Positions 1 through 9,836 are shown, counted from the first letter of the stretch. The stretch is 64,000 nucleotides of DNA from Schaalia suimastitidis DSM 15538 (GCF_000429105.1 NZ_AUBF01000006.1:1-64000); one strand, 5' to 3'. Numbers and translations are program-made. Notes: generated by a model from the letters alone, not told the origin.

Positions 1-2
1 AC

Positions 3-266
3 AACTTTGATGGTGGCGCGTATGTGTCTGCTGTGGATAGTCATGATGCGGTAGCTGGTGTGGGGCATTGGGTCCATGGCCCTAATCCTTTGGATATTGA
101 CCAGTTTGAACGTATTTCAGGTGATGCACCCGGTGTGAGTGGCCTGGCCGAGTGGGTGAATCCTGTTGCTCGGCATAGTAACTACATTATGGTGGATCCT
201 GTAACGGGTCAGCCGTCAGGCGCCTTGCATGATATTGCTCGAATTGTGGCGGGGGTGGAACCATGA
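3..266 (+). CDS. Unknown protein, C-terminal part (cut by window edge)
   Basis: The frame is open from the first complete codon of the window and ends at TGA 264-266, so this is probably the last ~87 residues of a longer protein. A GTG at 24 could be a start, but no Shine-Dalgarno sequence precedes it and the sequence before it (N-F-D-G-G-A-Y) reads like protein. I recognise no domain. The segment is rich in Gly, His, Asp and Pro, with no membrane segment or signal. Its stop overlaps the start of the following lipoprotein gene (ATGA, 263-266), so the two are translationally coupled and probably act together. Confidence 0.6.
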   Translation, partial: NFDGGAYVSAVDSHDAVAGVGHWVHGPNPLDIDQFERISGDAPGVSGLAEWVNPVARHSNYIMVDPVTGQPSGALHDIARIVAGVEP

Positions 267-856
267 TGTGGAGCCAGCGGCTGCTGCGCGTGTGTGTGGT
301 GGTGTGTGTGATGGTGATATCTGCGTGTAGTGGTGGGGAGGAACGTATGTGGTTTGAAGGATCACTACCGTTGGAAGAGCGTGAAACAGTGGAGCATTTC
401 CAACACAGTGTTGAGCCCGCGTTAGGGCAATTCGTTAAACGAATGGAAGCCTACAGCGCAGGAGCCACACTCATCAGGGATTCAGTGTTACGAACCTCGG
501 GGGAAGCCTTCGACCTCGAGACAGCAGGTATCGGCTTTGCTGATCCTGTTGATATCGAAGCAGCCCGGGCGTTGGGAGATGAATTATTTATCCCCCTTGG
601 CTTTGACACCATCAGCGTCCATGGTGAAGGTGATGATGCGTCTATTTGGTGGCTCAACCTTGAACACGGTGGGTACGTGCGTTTGATGCTGCTGGGCCCA
701 CGCGGAGCATCAATCAGCGCAACATCGTCTCGGCGTCCTAGTGATGGGTCAACCGTACCGAATTCGCGGACTCGTCTGACCGCGCCCGCATGGGAACTGG
801 CCCTACCCAAAGGCGAGCACTACATCCCTTCACGCCGCGACCGGTCACTGGAATAA
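263..856 (+). CDS. Putative lipoprotein of unknown function
   Basis: This 197-residue protein starts with Arg and a hydrophobic stretch ending in the lipobox ISAC (about residues 19-22), followed by Ser-Gly-Gly. It should therefore be exported and anchored to the outer face of the membrane by a lipidated Cys. The mature part is acidic and soluble-looking with no recognised catalytic motif. Its ATG lies inside the stop of the gene before (ATGA), so the pair is co-translated. Function unknown; a partner of the upstream protein is the simplest inference. Confidence 0.8.
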   Translation: MMWSQRLLRVCVVVCVMVISACSGGEERMWFEGSLPLEERETVEHFQHSVEPALGQFVKRMEAYSAGATLIRDSVLRTSGEAFDLETAGIGFADPVDIEAARALGDELFIPLGFDTISVHGEGDDASIWWLNLEHGGYVRLMLLGPRGASISATSSRRPSDGSTVPNSRTRLTAPAWELALPKGEHYIPSRRDRSLE

Positions 857-946
857 CATGCCCCACCCCACACCACTCTGCATCCTCACCACCACCAGCA
901 CGCAATAGCTGACACACTGAAATGTCGAGTGCCAGATGCTATTGCC

Positions 947-1612
947 CTATGTCCAAATCTGAATATCCGCAAGCATCTGCGGCAAGTCTTCATCGCGATG
1001 CCGCCGATCGTGAGCTGCCCACCGGTGCCACCAAGGCTCAAATATTTCACCATCACGCACAATTGCGCGACGTTGCCGCTCCTCTTCACCGCCGAGCGCG
1101 TCGATCCACACGGCTGCCTCGACCATCTGGCGCGTCACCAGCGTCAGCACACCGCACCCCTCAATTATGAGCGGCACACTCGGGTCCAGCAGTGTGACAC
1201 CATCGGCACGCATCTGCTCCCAATCCCAGTGACGGTACCCCACCCTGCTGCTGTCAACGATTGCCATATTAGGCACCATCGCCTCGGCATGCGACGCAGG
1301 CCGCGAACGGCTGCCAGCAACTAAGGCCGCAGCACTTTGTCCTCCCGAAGCATGTCCATCCCACCCAGGAAACCAATCATCTGCCCTGGCCACTTGGAAA
1401 CGAACCCCCGCAATCCTTAACTGCCGAGCCAAATACGCTAAGAAAGTACTTTTTCCTGCACCTGATGGCCCGTCGATAACGACAACAGGTGTCGTATTAC
1501 GCCTAGCTGCCCGGGTGTACTGCCTTGACAGGCGACGACCTTCCAAGGTTTCGCGTAGTGAGGCAAATACCGCAGGAGGAAGCAACCCACCCGACCAAAC
1601 AACCTCAACCAT
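947..1612 (-). CDS. P-loop kinase / ATP-binding protein (uridine-kinase-like)
   Basis: This is a soluble protein of about 221 residues with a clear Walker A motif, GPSGAGKST, preceded by the hydrophobic strand PVVVID, as in the uridine kinase, (d)CMP kinase and pantothenate kinase group. A later strand, VPLIIEGCGVLT, resembles the 'lid and Walker B' region of these kinases. The C-terminal part is Arg- and Trp-rich. The ATG at 1612 overlaps the last 8 bases of the upstream transporter ATPase gene; an earlier start at 1666 would overlap by 62 bases and is less likely. The substrate is unknown. It is last in the thiamine-transporter operon, so a role in vitamin or nucleoside phosphorylation is possible but only inferred. 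Confidence 0.75.
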   Translation of the reverse strand: MVEVVWSGGLLPPAVFASLRETLEGRRLSRQYTRAARRNTTPVVVIDGPSGAGKSTFLAYLARQLRIAGVRFQVARADDWFPGWDGHASGGQSAAALVAGSRSRPASHAEAMVPNMAIVDSSRVGYRHWDWEQMRADGVTLLDPSVPLIIEGCGVLTLVTRQMVEAAVWIDALGGEEERQRRAIVRDGEIFEPWWHRWAAHDRRHRDEDLPQMLADIQIWT

Positions 1613-2711
1613 CGGCCACCACCGGACATGCTCGGTAGTCAATGACAATGGTGCAGCGCTGAGCACGGGTAATCACATGGTCATACGGTAATGCGACGCG
1701 GAAACGGCGATCATCCGCCTTCAGCTCCACCTCGCATCGTCCGCGAGCGCTACGTACCGACGTCACAACCGCTGGTAAACGCAGTTCCGAGGCCGACTGC
1801 TGCGGGCAGTCATTCTGCTGTCCCACCGCCGCAAGTGCGGGAGCTGCCCCCTCCGGGCCGTCACCCTCCCTCCCCCTGGTATTCCTTCGCCCACTAACTG
1901 GCCTTTCTGTATCAGAGCTGCCGTGTGGCACATACTCTTCAACATGTACGGCCGACGGTACCGCCATACGCACCGTCCCGTCGGGCGCACGGAACGCAGG
2001 CCCTTGGCCAAGGAACTCGGCAACATCGTGACGCCTCGGATGTGTCCACAAGCCGCTGGGAGTATCGAGGCCAGCAAGCTGTCCGCCGATCATCACACCA
2101 ATGCGGTCAGCCACTGTGAAGGCTTCATCCTGATCGTGCGTGACATACACGCAGGTCATCCCTGTCTGACGCAATATGGTTCGTATGTCCACCGACAGAT
2201 GCTCGCGCATGCTGCGATCTAAGGCTGATAGTGGCTCGTCAAGTAGGAGGAGTTTCGGTTGAGGGGCAAGAGCGCGCGCCAGAGCAACACGTTGAGCTTG
2301 TCCACCTGAAAGACTATGTACGCTACGGTGCGCATAATCGCCCATGCCGACCATGGAAAGGCATCGCGCCACGGTGGCAGTGCGCTCCTGCCTCTTGTGA
2401 CTGCGCAGACCATAGGCGACATTGCCTGCCACATCCGCGTGCGGGAAAAGCTGCCCATCTTGGAACATTAAGCCGAAGCCGCGTCGATGCACTGGAAGAG
2501 CAGTGATATCTTCACCTTCCCACAACACTTGGCCGCCGCGAATATTTTCTAAACCAGCAATGGCACGCAGGAGGGAGGATTTTCCAGACCCTGACGGCCC
2601 TAAAAGAGCAAGGATCTCGCCGGGAAAAATATCAAGACTCAACGCATCAACGGCCTTGGTGGAACCATAATGGACATTGACGTGGCGAAGACTCAACGCA
2701 GGGTCGTTCAT
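1605..2711 (-). CDS. ABC transporter ATP-binding protein, thiamine (ThiQ-like)
   Basis: The 368-residue protein contains all ABC ATPase motifs in order: Walker A GPSGSGKSS, Q-loop MFQDGQLFPH, signature LSGGQAQR, Walker B LLLLDEPLSALD and switch His in YVTHDQDEA. It powers import through the adjacent permease. It is longer than E. coli ThiQ (about 230 residues). The extra C-terminal ~130 residues contain a low-complexity linker and a final beta-rich stretch like the TOBE domains of PotA/FbpC-type ATPases. The ATG at 2711 overlaps the permease stop (ATGA), which fixes the start; the frame stays open further upstream only as a shadow of the permease gene. Thiamine specificity is inferred from the riboswitch and ThiB of this operon. 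Confidence 0.85.
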   Translation of the reverse strand: MNDPALSLRHVNVHYGSTKAVDALSLDIFPGEILALLGPSGSGKSSLLRAIAGLENIRGGQVLWEGEDITALPVHRRGFGLMFQDGQLFPHADVAGNVAYGLRSHKRQERTATVARCLSMVGMGDYAHRSVHSLSGGQAQRVALARALAPQPKLLLLDEPLSALDRSMREHLSVDIRTILRQTGMTCVYVTHDQDEAFTVADRIGVMIGGQLAGLDTPSGLWTHPRRHDVAEFLGQGPAFRAPDGTVRMAVPSAVHVEEYVPHGSSDTERPVSGRRNTRGREGDGPEGAAPALAAVGQQNDCPQQSASELRLPAVVTSVRSARGRCEVELKADDRRFRVALPYDHVITRAQRCTIVIDYRACPVVADG

Positions 2712-4378
2712 GCAAAATCTCCAGAAGTAGAAGGCCTGCCTTTTTCGACGCACACCATTACCGCGGCCGCCACTATGGCAAGGAGGACAGATGCGGCAAT
2801 CGCCACGCCTTGTTCTGCTGCATGAGGACGCGCAATAAGCCGATAAATCATCACTGGGAGTGTGGGGGCCTCTGGTCGCGCAAGGAATGCGGTAGCACCA
2901 AATTCCCCGAGGGATGTCGCAAAGGCGAAACCTGCGGCAACAGCGCCCGCGCGCAAAAGGTGCGCACCGTCGATAGTGGCAAGTACACGCATTGGACCAG
3001 CCCCCAATGTGGCCGCCACTTCGCGTTGACGCGGGTCGATGGCGCGCAACACAGGCGATACGAGGCGTACCACCAGTGGCACGGCCACCACCGCTTGGGC
3101 AGTGGGGATCAGCAAAGGCCACGACCGTAGATCCAAGGGCGGCTGATTCAAGGTGATCAGGAATCCGAATCCTACAGTCACAGCTGACACACCAAGAGGC
3201 AGCATGAAAAGTGCGTCAAAGAATGACACCGCTGCACTACCTGCCCTGCTGCGCGGTTTTCGACTGACAATCACGGCAACCGTGACACCAATGGTTAAAG
3301 CTATTGCGCTGGCTTGCAATGCCACAAGCACAGAGTTTGCTGTAGCGTCCAGTGCACTCACGCGAATGGCAGGCGACAACTGCGCATCGGCAAGGTCCAT
3401 CCAATTCGCCCACGTGAGTTGTCCTGATCGATGAAATGAGCGCCACACCAAAGCTGCTATTGGCGCAAGCAGTAGGCCACCTACCACCATCGCAGTGCAG
3501 ATAAGAGCAGGAAGATCACCGCGTGTCGGCACTTTTTCGTGGGCATCTGAGCGCAGAGCTAACGCGCGTTCACCCCGTTTGCGGGCAATACCTGCCACCC
3601 ATAAAGACGCGGAGATCACCGCTAGCTGAATGACGGATAAGACCGCGGCGCCTCGTAAATCAAGGAAAGATGTGGTCAGAAGGTATATTTCGGATTCTAT
3701 CGTCGCCAGGTGCACGCCACCCAAGATAAGGACAATTCCAAATGCAGTCGCACAAAACAAGAAAACGACAGATGCTGCTGACGCAATTGCGGGCAGCAAA
3801 CTCGGCAGCGTCACCGTAAGTAATGCGCGCATCGGCCCTGCCCCTAGTGCACGCGCAGCCTGCACCATGCGTGGATCTAAACGACACCACACACTACCAA
3901 CGGTCCGCACAACCAACGAGTAATTAAAGAACACCATGGCAGCCACGACCGCTATCACCGTGCCGTCAAGGTCAAGAAATGCCAGCCACCCGCCCGGCGA
4001 TAGCAGTGAACGAAATGCGACACCAACAACCACAGTTGGTAGGACAAAGGGGATGGACACGATGATGCGTGCCACTACGCGCCCCGGGAATGTCAATCGG
4101 TACAAAACGTGGGCACCTGGCACACCAAGGATGACTGACGCTACGGTTGCCGCCGCTGCCATTGAAAGGGTGAGGCCGATGATGCGCCATGTGCGGCTAC
4201 GGGTGAATACCTGGTAAAACGCGGTGATATCCCACTGACCAGCTTCGTTGACGAAACCTCGAAGGACTAGGTTGGCAGCGGGCCACGCGAAAAAAACGAG
4301 GAGGAAAGCTAGGGGGAGCATTAAGCACAACGCCCATACGCTGATTGTGGCGGCTTTGCGCATTATCGTGCGATACAT
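2708..4378 (-). CDS. thiP: ABC transporter permease, thiamine (ThiP-like, two fused permease domains)
   Basis: This 556-residue membrane protein has about twelve hydrophobic segments arranged as two tandem permease domains, as in ThiP and FbpB. Each half carries the EAA-type cytoplasmic loop that docks on the ATPase: one around VQAARALGAGP and one around REVAATLGAGPMR. The start at 4378 is chosen because AAAGGAGGAGAGA lies directly upstream; an in-frame start at 4417 lacks such a site. The gene follows thiB after a 186-base gap containing nested inverted repeats and precedes the ATPase with a 4-base overlap. Thiamine or a thiamine precursor is the inferred cargo. Confidence 0.85.
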   Translation of the reverse strand: MYRTIMRKAATISVWALCLMLPLAFLLVFFAWPAANLVLRGFVNEAGQWDITAFYQVFTRSRTWRIIGLTLSMAAAATVASVILGVPGAHVLYRLTFPGRVVARIIVSIPFVLPTVVVGVAFRSLLSPGGWLAFLDLDGTVIAVVAAMVFFNYSLVVRTVGSVWCRLDPRMVQAARALGAGPMRALLTVTLPSLLPAIASAASVVFLFCATAFGIVLILGGVHLATIESEIYLLTTSFLDLRGAAVLSVIQLAVISASLWVAGIARKRGERALALRSDAHEKVPTRGDLPALICTAMVVGGLLLAPIAALVWRSFHRSGQLTWANWMDLADAQLSPAIRVSALDATANSVLVALQASAIALTIGVTVAVIVSRKPRSRAGSAAVSFFDALFMLPLGVSAVTVGFGFLITLNQPPLDLRSWPLLIPTAQAVVAVPLVVRLVSPVLRAIDPRQREVAATLGAGPMRVLATIDGAHLLRAGAVAAGFAFATSLGEFGATAFLARPEAPTLPVMIYRLIARPHAAEQGVAIAASVLLAIVAAAVMVCVEKGRPSTSGDFA

Positions 4379-4483
4379 TCTCTCCTCCTTTCGTCGCTTG
4401 CGTGCACCTTGGCACATGTCATGCAGTGCGGTATTCTACGCGGCGCTCAGTGGGCTTTGATCTGCACTGAGTGATGTCCGCTA

Positions 4484-4548
4484 CAGGTATGCCCTGTGCC
4501 TCAAACTGCACAGCCTCGTGAGAAGCAAGCGACCACAAGGCATACCTG
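4484..4548 (-). promoter_or_regulatory. Nested hairpins between thiB and thiP
   Basis: The spacer between thiB and the permease gene holds a 10-bp perfect inverted repeat, CAGGTATGCC (4484-4493) and GGCATACCTG (4539-4548). Inside it lies a 6-bp hairpin, CTGTGC (4494-4499) and GCACAG (4508-4513). A third pair, TCAGTG (4447-4452) and CACTGA (4465-4470), lies closer to the permease. In the transcript these could end part of the messages or protect thiB mRNA, giving more binding protein than permease. This role is inferred from position only. Confidence 0.5.
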
Positions 4549-4564
4549 CGCATCACACTAGCGG

Positions 4565-5644
4565 TCAGCCAATGACGGTACTTTGCCAGGTGCGTAGCCA
4601 TACCTCTGCGTTGGCAGCAACGTCATCAGCTGGGATCATCACCGGGGTTGGTGACAGCGGACCGAAGGTGACCAGGTTTTCAGGTGCCTGCGCCCCCTCA
4701 ACAGTAGGGAACATGTAGGTGACCTCTGAAATGGCTGCTTGCACCTCGGGGGTGAGCATATATTCAATGAATTGGGCCGCACCGTTAGCATCCTTAGCGC
4801 CCGCAAGAACCCCCGCGTATTCGACCTGGCGATAGCAGGTCTGGGACATCGATGCAGTAGACGTGTCAGTCCCTTCGTCATTGACCGAGTATGCCGGAGA
4901 TGAACCGTAGGACACCATCATCGGGTAGGGACCGCTGCCCTCGCCTGCCGAGTAGTCGACCGCGAAGGCTTCTGACCACCCTTGTGTCACCTTCACACCA
5001 TTGTCTTTCAGTGTTTGCCAATACTCGACCCACCCATCCTGGCCGAAGTGGGCGATGGTGGCCAACATAAATGCCATACCTGGGGTGGAAGTGGCTGGGT
5101 TCATCGCCACCAGAAGGTCCTTGTATTCTGCGCGGCTGAGATCTTCGAAGGTCTGTGGTGCCACCATACCTTTGTCCGCGAACCAGGTCTTGTCGAAGTT
5201 GACGCAGACGTCACCTTGATCAATGGGGATAAGTCCGGCTTCACCAGCGAAGTTGAGATTCTCGTTGGGACTAGTCACGGTGGTTTCTGCAATGACGCCC
5301 TGGCCTGCAATGCGGTATGACACGGTATTGTCGAGGCCATAAACCGCATCACCTAGTGGCGCATCCTTTGTCAAGACCAACTGGTTAGCGAGTGTTCCAC
5401 CGTCTCCAATTGCTTGGATAGTCACCTCAATCCCTGTGTTAGCGGTAAAGGTATCGAGGAGTTCTTGAGGAAAGTCAAATGAGTCGTGGGACAAAACAAC
5501 AATTGACCGCGACGTTTCGCTTGCGGCCTGGCTCGTATCGGTAGTGTCTGAGGTGCTCTGCGTCGTGCAGGCAGCCAGGGCAACGATACTGGCGACAGTG
5601 AGAACCGTGCCGAATAAGCGTGTCAATGGGCGTGTGTGGGCCAT
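4565..5644 (-). CDS. thiB: Thiamine ABC transporter substrate-binding lipoprotein
   Basis: The 359-residue protein begins with a signal peptide ending in the lipobox LAAC (about residues 23-26) and a Ser/Thr-rich linker. It is followed by a periplasmic-binding-protein fold of the ThiB/FbpA type: the stretches SRSIVVLSHDSFDFP, PLGDAVYGLDNTV and YKDLLVAMNPATSTPG match the usual ThiB order. It captures thiamine outside the membrane and hands it to the ThiP-like permease. A TPP riboswitch precedes it and GAGGAGG lies upstream of the ATG, so its start and substrate class are well supported. Confidence 0.92.
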   Translation of the reverse strand: MAHTRPLTRLFGTVLTVASIVALAACTTQSTSDTTDTSQAASETSRSIVVLSHDSFDFPQELLDTFTANTGIEVTIQAIGDGGTLANQLVLTKDAPLGDAVYGLDNTVSYRIAGQGVIAETTVTSPNENLNFAGEAGLIPIDQGDVCVNFDKTWFADKGMVAPQTFEDLSRAEYKDLLVAMNPATSTPGMAFMLATIAHFGQDGWVEYWQTLKDNGVKVTQGWSEAFAVDYSAGEGSGPYPMMVSYGSSPAYSVNDEGTDTSTASMSQTCYRQVEYAGVLAGAKDANGAAQFIEYMLTPEVQAAISEVTYMFPTVEGAQAPENLVTFGPLSPTPVMIPADDVAANAEVWLRTWQSTVIG

Positions 5645-5652
5645 GCTAAGTT

Positions 5653-5674
5653 CCTCCTCAGCGTATGCGGGAGG
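5653..5674 (-). promoter_or_regulatory. Possible Shine-Dalgarno-sequestering hairpin of thiB
   Basis: Just downstream of the riboswitch aptamer, the message carries a CCTCC-type segment (complement of 5670-5674) that can pair with the GGAGG of the thiB ribosome-binding site (complement of 5653-5657), leaving a 12-base loop. Such pairing fits the translational control usual for TPP riboswitches in high-G+C bacteria. The pairing is seen in the sequence; its use as the OFF state is inferred. Confidence 0.5.
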
Positions 5675-5702
5675 GGTTGAAACCGTCGATGGACGGCTAG
5701 AG

Positions 5703-5798
5703 ATTGCGACTTCCTACGCCGGTATTGACCGGTTCAGGTTCGAGGGTCTGCGTGCGCACTCTCAGCTCCCGCTCCACATGCGGGGGCTCCCCTGTCTT
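5703..5798 (-). ncRNA. TPP riboswitch (THI element)
   Basis: Read on the minus strand, this leader contains the conserved THI-box parts in order: GGGGAGCC near 5785-5791, CTGAGAGTGCGCACG (about 5750-5765), ACCCTCGAACCTGAACC, then GGTCAATACCGGCGTAGGAA ending near 5711. The CUGAGA and the ACCGG-CGUAGGAA blocks are the most conserved parts of the aptamer that binds thiamine pyrophosphate. It should switch off thiB and the following transporter genes when thiamine pyrophosphate is plentiful. Confidence 0.93.
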
Positions 5799-5883
5799 GC
5801 AGGAAAGAGTCTAGCAAGGGGGAGGGAATGCGCGCGGCATTCGGCCACAATATGGCCGCACAGCAGGCTACCTGTCCAGCCGC

Positions 5884-6918
5884 TTATGCTTCCTGCCGAG
5901 GCGCCGCAGTGGAGTCCCGTAAGATCAGACGAGCCGACAGATGTTGTCTGCCCGAAACTGGCCCATTGTCAATGGCATCACGCATCGTTGACACAATCGC
6001 GCGACCCAGTTCAGGAAAATCTTGCGCCACCGTAGTTAATGCGGGTCGGTAGTATGCCGTTGTTGGCTCATTGTCGAAACCGATGACGGAAATATCTTGC
6101 GGAATCCGCGCCCCCGCCTCGTCACATGCCGCATAAAAACCGGCGGCCACCTCGTCATTTCCGCAAAAAACGGCCGTTGGCCACGGCGTTGCTAATAGTG
6201 CTTTCCCCTGTTCGTAACCAACGTCGGCACCCCATCCGCGCACACCGATTGGGCGCAGCGGAAGGCCACGCAACTTCATCGCAGTTGCCCACACATCTTC
6301 GCGGATACGTGCATGAATAGAATCTGCGGGTCCTGCGATATGGGCGATATCTGTATGTCCAAGGTCAAACAGGTGCTCCATCGCTTGCCGCGCCGCCTCG
6401 TACTGGTCAAACTCAATGGTGATGGCGCCACTGTGTTTCTCCGGTTCATTCGATGTCACTGCAACGAAGGGCACCGACATTTGGGCACCCCACAATTCAG
6501 AGTGCACCAGACGTCCAGGGGCAATCAGGATGATGCCCTCCACAGGCAGCGTGAGGAAGCGTTCACAGGCTGTGGTAATCGCATCGGAGTCACTGTCATC
6601 CACGGGGGCCACCACCGTGTAATAGCCTGCATCACGTGCAGCAATCTCAACCGACAGCAGGATTGAGGTCGGGCCGTAATACCACTTGTTGGTGGTGACG
6701 ACGCCAAGTATGCCAGAGCGGCGCGTCGACAAGGCGCGTGCCACCGTATTGCGGCGATACCCCAACTCTTGGATCACCTGGCGAACTTTTTCTTTTGTTG
6801 ACTCTGCGACACGGCCCTTGTTATTAAGAACGCGAGAAACGGTCTGGTGTGACACCCCCGCTTGGGCAGCCACGTCATGTATTGACGGGGGGCGATCCGT
6901 ACTTCGTGGGCGTGCCAC
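5884..6918 (-). CDS. LacI-family transcriptional regulator
   Basis: This 344-residue regulator has an N-terminal LacI helix-turn-helix (about residues 11-60; IHDVAAQAGVSHQTVSRVLN, hinge region ARALSTRRSG) and a sugar-binding core of the periplasmic-binding-protein type. GTG at 6918 is preceded by GAGGAG. It lies downstream of the ChvE/GguAB-type transporter genes on the same strand, separated by a strong hairpin. It therefore probably controls that transporter in answer to a sugar; a palindrome with central CG in the promoter of the binding-protein gene (11175-11190) is the candidate operator. The effector is unknown. Confidence 0.9.
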   Translation of the reverse strand: MARPRSTDRPPSIHDVAAQAGVSHQTVSRVLNNKGRVAESTKEKVRQVIQELGYRRNTVARALSTRRSGILGVVTTNKWYYGPTSILLSVEIAARDAGYYTVVAPVDDSDSDAITTACERFLTLPVEGIILIAPGRLVHSELWGAQMSVPFVAVTSNEPEKHSGAITIEFDQYEAARQAMEHLFDLGHTDIAHIAGPADSIHARIREDVWATAMKLRGLPLRPIGVRGWGADVGYEQGKALLATPWPTAVFCGNDEVAAGFYAACDEAGARIPQDISVIGFDNEPTTAYYRPALTTVAQDFPELGRAIVSTMRDAIDNGPVSGRQHLSARLILRDSTAAPRQEA

Positions 6919-6968
6919 TGTTTCTCCTCACGTTTTTGGGCTTCGTCAGTAATCGTAGTGGTGAAAGG

Positions 6969-7007
6969 AGTCAGGGGTGAAGCATTTGTTTTGCTTCACC
7001 CCTGACT
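6969..7007 (-). terminator. Hairpin terminator after the sugar transporter operon
   Basis: A 16-bp perfect inverted repeat (6969-6984 and 6992-7007) with a 7-base loop lies between the permease stop and the LacI gene. There is no clear U-tract on the minus strand, as for most hairpins in this window. Confidence 0.75.
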
Positions 7008-7116
7008 GGCGTATAAACGGTGTCACAACGGGCGCGACGCTATGCTTACCTCACTGTGCGTCCAACACTGCACATGTCACTGTGTGCGTCACGGTGCGGG
7101 CGACACCGTGCGCAGG

Positions 7117-8292
7117 TCACTGTGCGCCCGCTCGGCGCTTATTCCACACGTCGAAGGCAACAGCAAGCAGAAGCACCATGCCTTTGACGATTTGTTGGGT
7201 GGAAGTGGAAGCGCCCAGAAGCTGCATACCGTTGGACATCACTGCCATGATCAGACCACCAATCAGGGCGCCAGAGATACGTCCGATACCGCCGGTGGTT
7301 GATGCGCCACCAATGAAACATGCGGCAATGGCATCAAGCTCGAACATATTCCCCGCTGAAGGCTGAGCACCATTCATGCGTGCCGAGTAGACCACCCCTG
7401 CAACAGAGGCCAAGAAGCCCATATTGACGAAGGTCCAGAAGGTCACCATCCGCACGTTAATGCCTGACAGCGCCGCTGCCGCTTTATTACCACCGATGGC
7501 GTACACATCGCGTCCAAATACGGTGGAATTAGCCAAGATACCGTAGATCAGGACGAGGACCGCGAGAAGGATCAAGACGTTAGGAAGGCCACGTGATTGG
7601 GCGAGCTGCCAGGAGAACCACATGACGATGGCGCCAACGACAACAATGCGGACGATAAGCAGCCACATTGCTTCAACCGCCTGATTGTAGGCGATACGCG
7701 CTTGACGGTTGCGCCATTGTTGGAAAGCGAAACCCACTACCGCAATACCGAAGATAACGAGGGTGAAAACGTCGTAACCTTGGCCGCCGAGCAGCCCGTT
7801 AATGAAGCCGTTGGCGATGTTGTAGTAAGGCTTAGGGAAAGGTGACAACGACACGTTTTCGAGGATTTGGAAGGTGAGGCCCCTAAAGAGGAGCATGCCA
7901 GCCAGGGTGACAATGAAGCCTGGGATGCCGACGAAAGCCACCCAAAATCCTTGCCAGGCGCCTATAACAATGCCAAGGGCGATGCCTGCCAATACCCCTA
8001 CCCACCACGGCATACCGTTTTTAATGATCAGGACAGCAGAAAGTGCGCCGGTGACAGCGACAACAGACCCTACTGACAGGTCAATCTGTGCCAAAACAAT
8101 GACGAATAGCATACCAATGGCTAGGACCAGGATGTAGGAATACTGCAGAACAATATTCGTCAGGTTACCTGGGCTCAAGAATGAACTGTTGAGGACCGCG
8201 AATAGGACAACGATCAGGAAGAAGGCGATGAAAATGCCGCTTTGGCGCATATTGCCTTTGAGCATCTCGCCGAGGCCTTTTGTGGTGCTCAC
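7117..8292 (-). CDS. Sugar ABC transporter permease (GguB/MmsB type)
   Basis: The 391-residue protein has around ten hydrophobic segments and the BPD_transp_2 layout of ribose/xylose/multiple-sugar permeases, including the conserved loop [22 protein letters not shown] (split here by family convention) and [15 protein letters not shown] near the C-terminus. Its length fits the GguB/MmsB subgroup, which is longer than RbsC. The GTG start at 8292 overlaps the stop of the ATPase gene (GTGA). With the two upstream genes it forms a CUT2 monosaccharide importer. Confidence 0.9.
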   Translation of the reverse strand: MSTTKGLGEMLKGNMRQSGIFIAFFLIVVLFAVLNSSFLSPGNLTNIVLQYSYILVLAIGMLFVIVLAQIDLSVGSVVAVTGALSAVLIIKNGMPWWVGVLAGIALGIVIGAWQGFWVAFVGIPGFIVTLAGMLLFRGLTFQILENVSLSPFPKPYYNIANGFINGLLGGQGYDVFTLVIFGIAVVGFAFQQWRNRQARIAYNQAVEAMWLLIVRIVVVGAIVMWFSWQLAQSRGLPNVLILLAVLVLIYGILANSTVFGRDVYAIGGNKAAAALSGINVRMVTFWTFVNMGFLASVAGVVYSARMNGAQPSAGNMFELDAIAACFIGGASTTGGIGRISGALIGGLIMAVMSNGMQLLGASTSTQQIVKGMVLLLAVAFDVWNKRRAGAQ

Positions 8293-9836
8293 TTTTCTTG
8301 CTCCCTTGTAGGTTCGATAGTCATGAGTTCCATGAGGTTTTCTTGGTTCGCTTCGGATACAGGCATTTCGCCGGTGATTCGCCCATATGCGAGGGTGTAG
8401 ATGCGGTCGGATATGCCAAGTACCTCTTCAAGTTCGGAAGAGATGACGATGACGGCTTTACCCGCTTCCACCATGGTGTTAATGAGGGTATAAATCTCGT
8501 ATTTGGCGCCGACGTCAATACCGCGCGTCGGTTCGTCAAGGATGAGGACATCCGCGTCAGTAAAGAGCCATTTTGAGAGGACGACTTTTTGTTGATTGCC
8601 GCCGGAGAGAGATCCGGTGCGTTGCATGACGCTTTGGGAACGGATATTCATACGTTCCTTGTAGTCCACTGCAACAGCGAGTTCCTCATGCGCATTCACC
8701 ATGCCTCGTTTTGCCAGTTTGAATAGGCCAGCGGTGGCGATATTGTGTCGGATATCGTCGATAAGATTGAGGCCGTATTGTTTGCGGTCTTCGGTTGCGT
8801 AAGCGATACCGTGGTGAATCGCGTCGGAAACCGACTTGATGGTGATCTCTTTTCCTTCTTTGAAGATTCGGCCAGAAATGTCCCGTCCATAAGCCCTACC
8901 AAAAAGGCTCATAGCCAATTCGGTGCGTCCAGCACCCATCAGTCCAGCGATACCCACAACCTCGCCGTGACGGACATTAAAGGAAGCGTCCTTTATGACG
9001 ACACGATCCTGTTGGGTGGGGTGGTACACCGTCCAATTTTCCACACGGAATAGCTCGTCACCGATATTGGCTTGACGTGTAGGGTAACGCTGCGACAGTT
9101 CGCGACCCACCATCAGCGAAATGATCTTATTTTGCGTTGATGCTGGGTCTTTCATATCGATGGTTTCGATCGTTTGTCCATCACGCAAGATGGTGGTGCG
9201 ATCAGCGATGGCCGCTATTTCGTTGAGTTTGTGGGAAATGATCACAACAGAAACACCGCGGTCACGGAGTTGACGGACCAAATCAAGCAGCTGCGCAGAG
9301 TCATTATCGTTGAGTGCTGCGGTAGGTTCGTCAAGGATCAGCAAACGCACGTCTTTAGCTAAGGCTTTGCCAATTTCAATGAGTTGTTGTTTGCCCACAC
9401 CGAGCTGTCCTACGCGGGTGGTGACATTTTCGTCGAGACCCACCATTTTGAGGATTTTTTCTGCCTCATGGTTGACCGCATGCCAGTCGATGAGGCCGGC
9501 TTTCTTGGGTTTTTCTGAGCCAAGAAAAAGATTTTCGGCCACAGAGAGGAACGGCACGAGCGCCAATTCCTGGTGGATGATACCGATACCCAGGGCCTCG
9601 GAATCTTTAATGGAAGAAAACTGTACTTCTTTGCCATCAAAGATGATGGTTCCGTCGTATTGTCCGTGAGGATACACGCCGGAAAGGACTTTCATCAGTG
9701 TAGATTTTCCGGCACCGTTTTCACCGCAGAGGGCGTGTATTTCGCCTTGTCGGACCTCAAGGTTGACGTGCTTGAGCACCTGCACCCCAGAGAATCCTTT
9801 GTCGATGTCACGCATTTCGAGAATATTGGACGCCAT
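8289..9836 (-). CDS. Sugar ABC transporter ATP-binding protein, duplicated (GguA/MmsA type)
   Basis: This 515-residue ATPase is two fused ABC domains, as in all CUT2 transporters. The first has Walker [10 protein letters not shown] and Walker [12 protein letters not shown]. The second has the usual degenerate Walker [10 protein letters not shown], but a good signature LSGGNQQK and Walker [12 protein letters not shown]. The ATG at 9836 has an AGGTG-type site nearby; a start six codons earlier (9854) lacks one. It lies 94 bases after the binding-protein gene and overlaps the permease gene by 4 bases. Confidence 0.9.
   Translation of the reverse strand: MASNILEMRDIDKGFSGVQVLKHVNLEVRQGEIHALCGENGAGKSTLMKVLSGVYPHGQYDGTIIFDGKEVQFSSIKDSEALGIGIIHQELALVPFLSVAENLFLGSEKPKKAGLIDWHAVNHEAEKILKMVGLDENVTTRVGQLGVGKQQLIEIGKALAKDVRLLILDEPTAALNDNDSAQLLDLVRQLRDRGVSVVIISHKLNEIAAIADRTTILRDGQTIETIDMKDPASTQNKIISLMVGRELSQRYPTRQANIGDELFRVENWTVYHPTQQDRVVIKDASFNVRHGEVVGIAGLMGAGRTELAMSLFGRAYGRDISGRIFKEGKEITIKSVSDAIHHGIAYATEDRKQYGLNLIDDIRHNIATAGLFKLAKRGMVNAHEELAVAVDYKERMNIRSQSVMQRTGSLSGGNQQKVVLSKWLFTDADVLILDEPTRGIDVGAKYEIYTLINTMVEAGKAVIVISSELEEVLGISDRIYTLAYGRITGEMPVSEANQENLMELMTIEPTREQEK

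Noticed and set aside
2712-3122. N-terminal extension of the thiamine ATPase
   Set aside because: The extra codons lie inside the ThiP-like permease gene in another frame; ATG 2711 with ATGA overlap gives a normal ATPase start.
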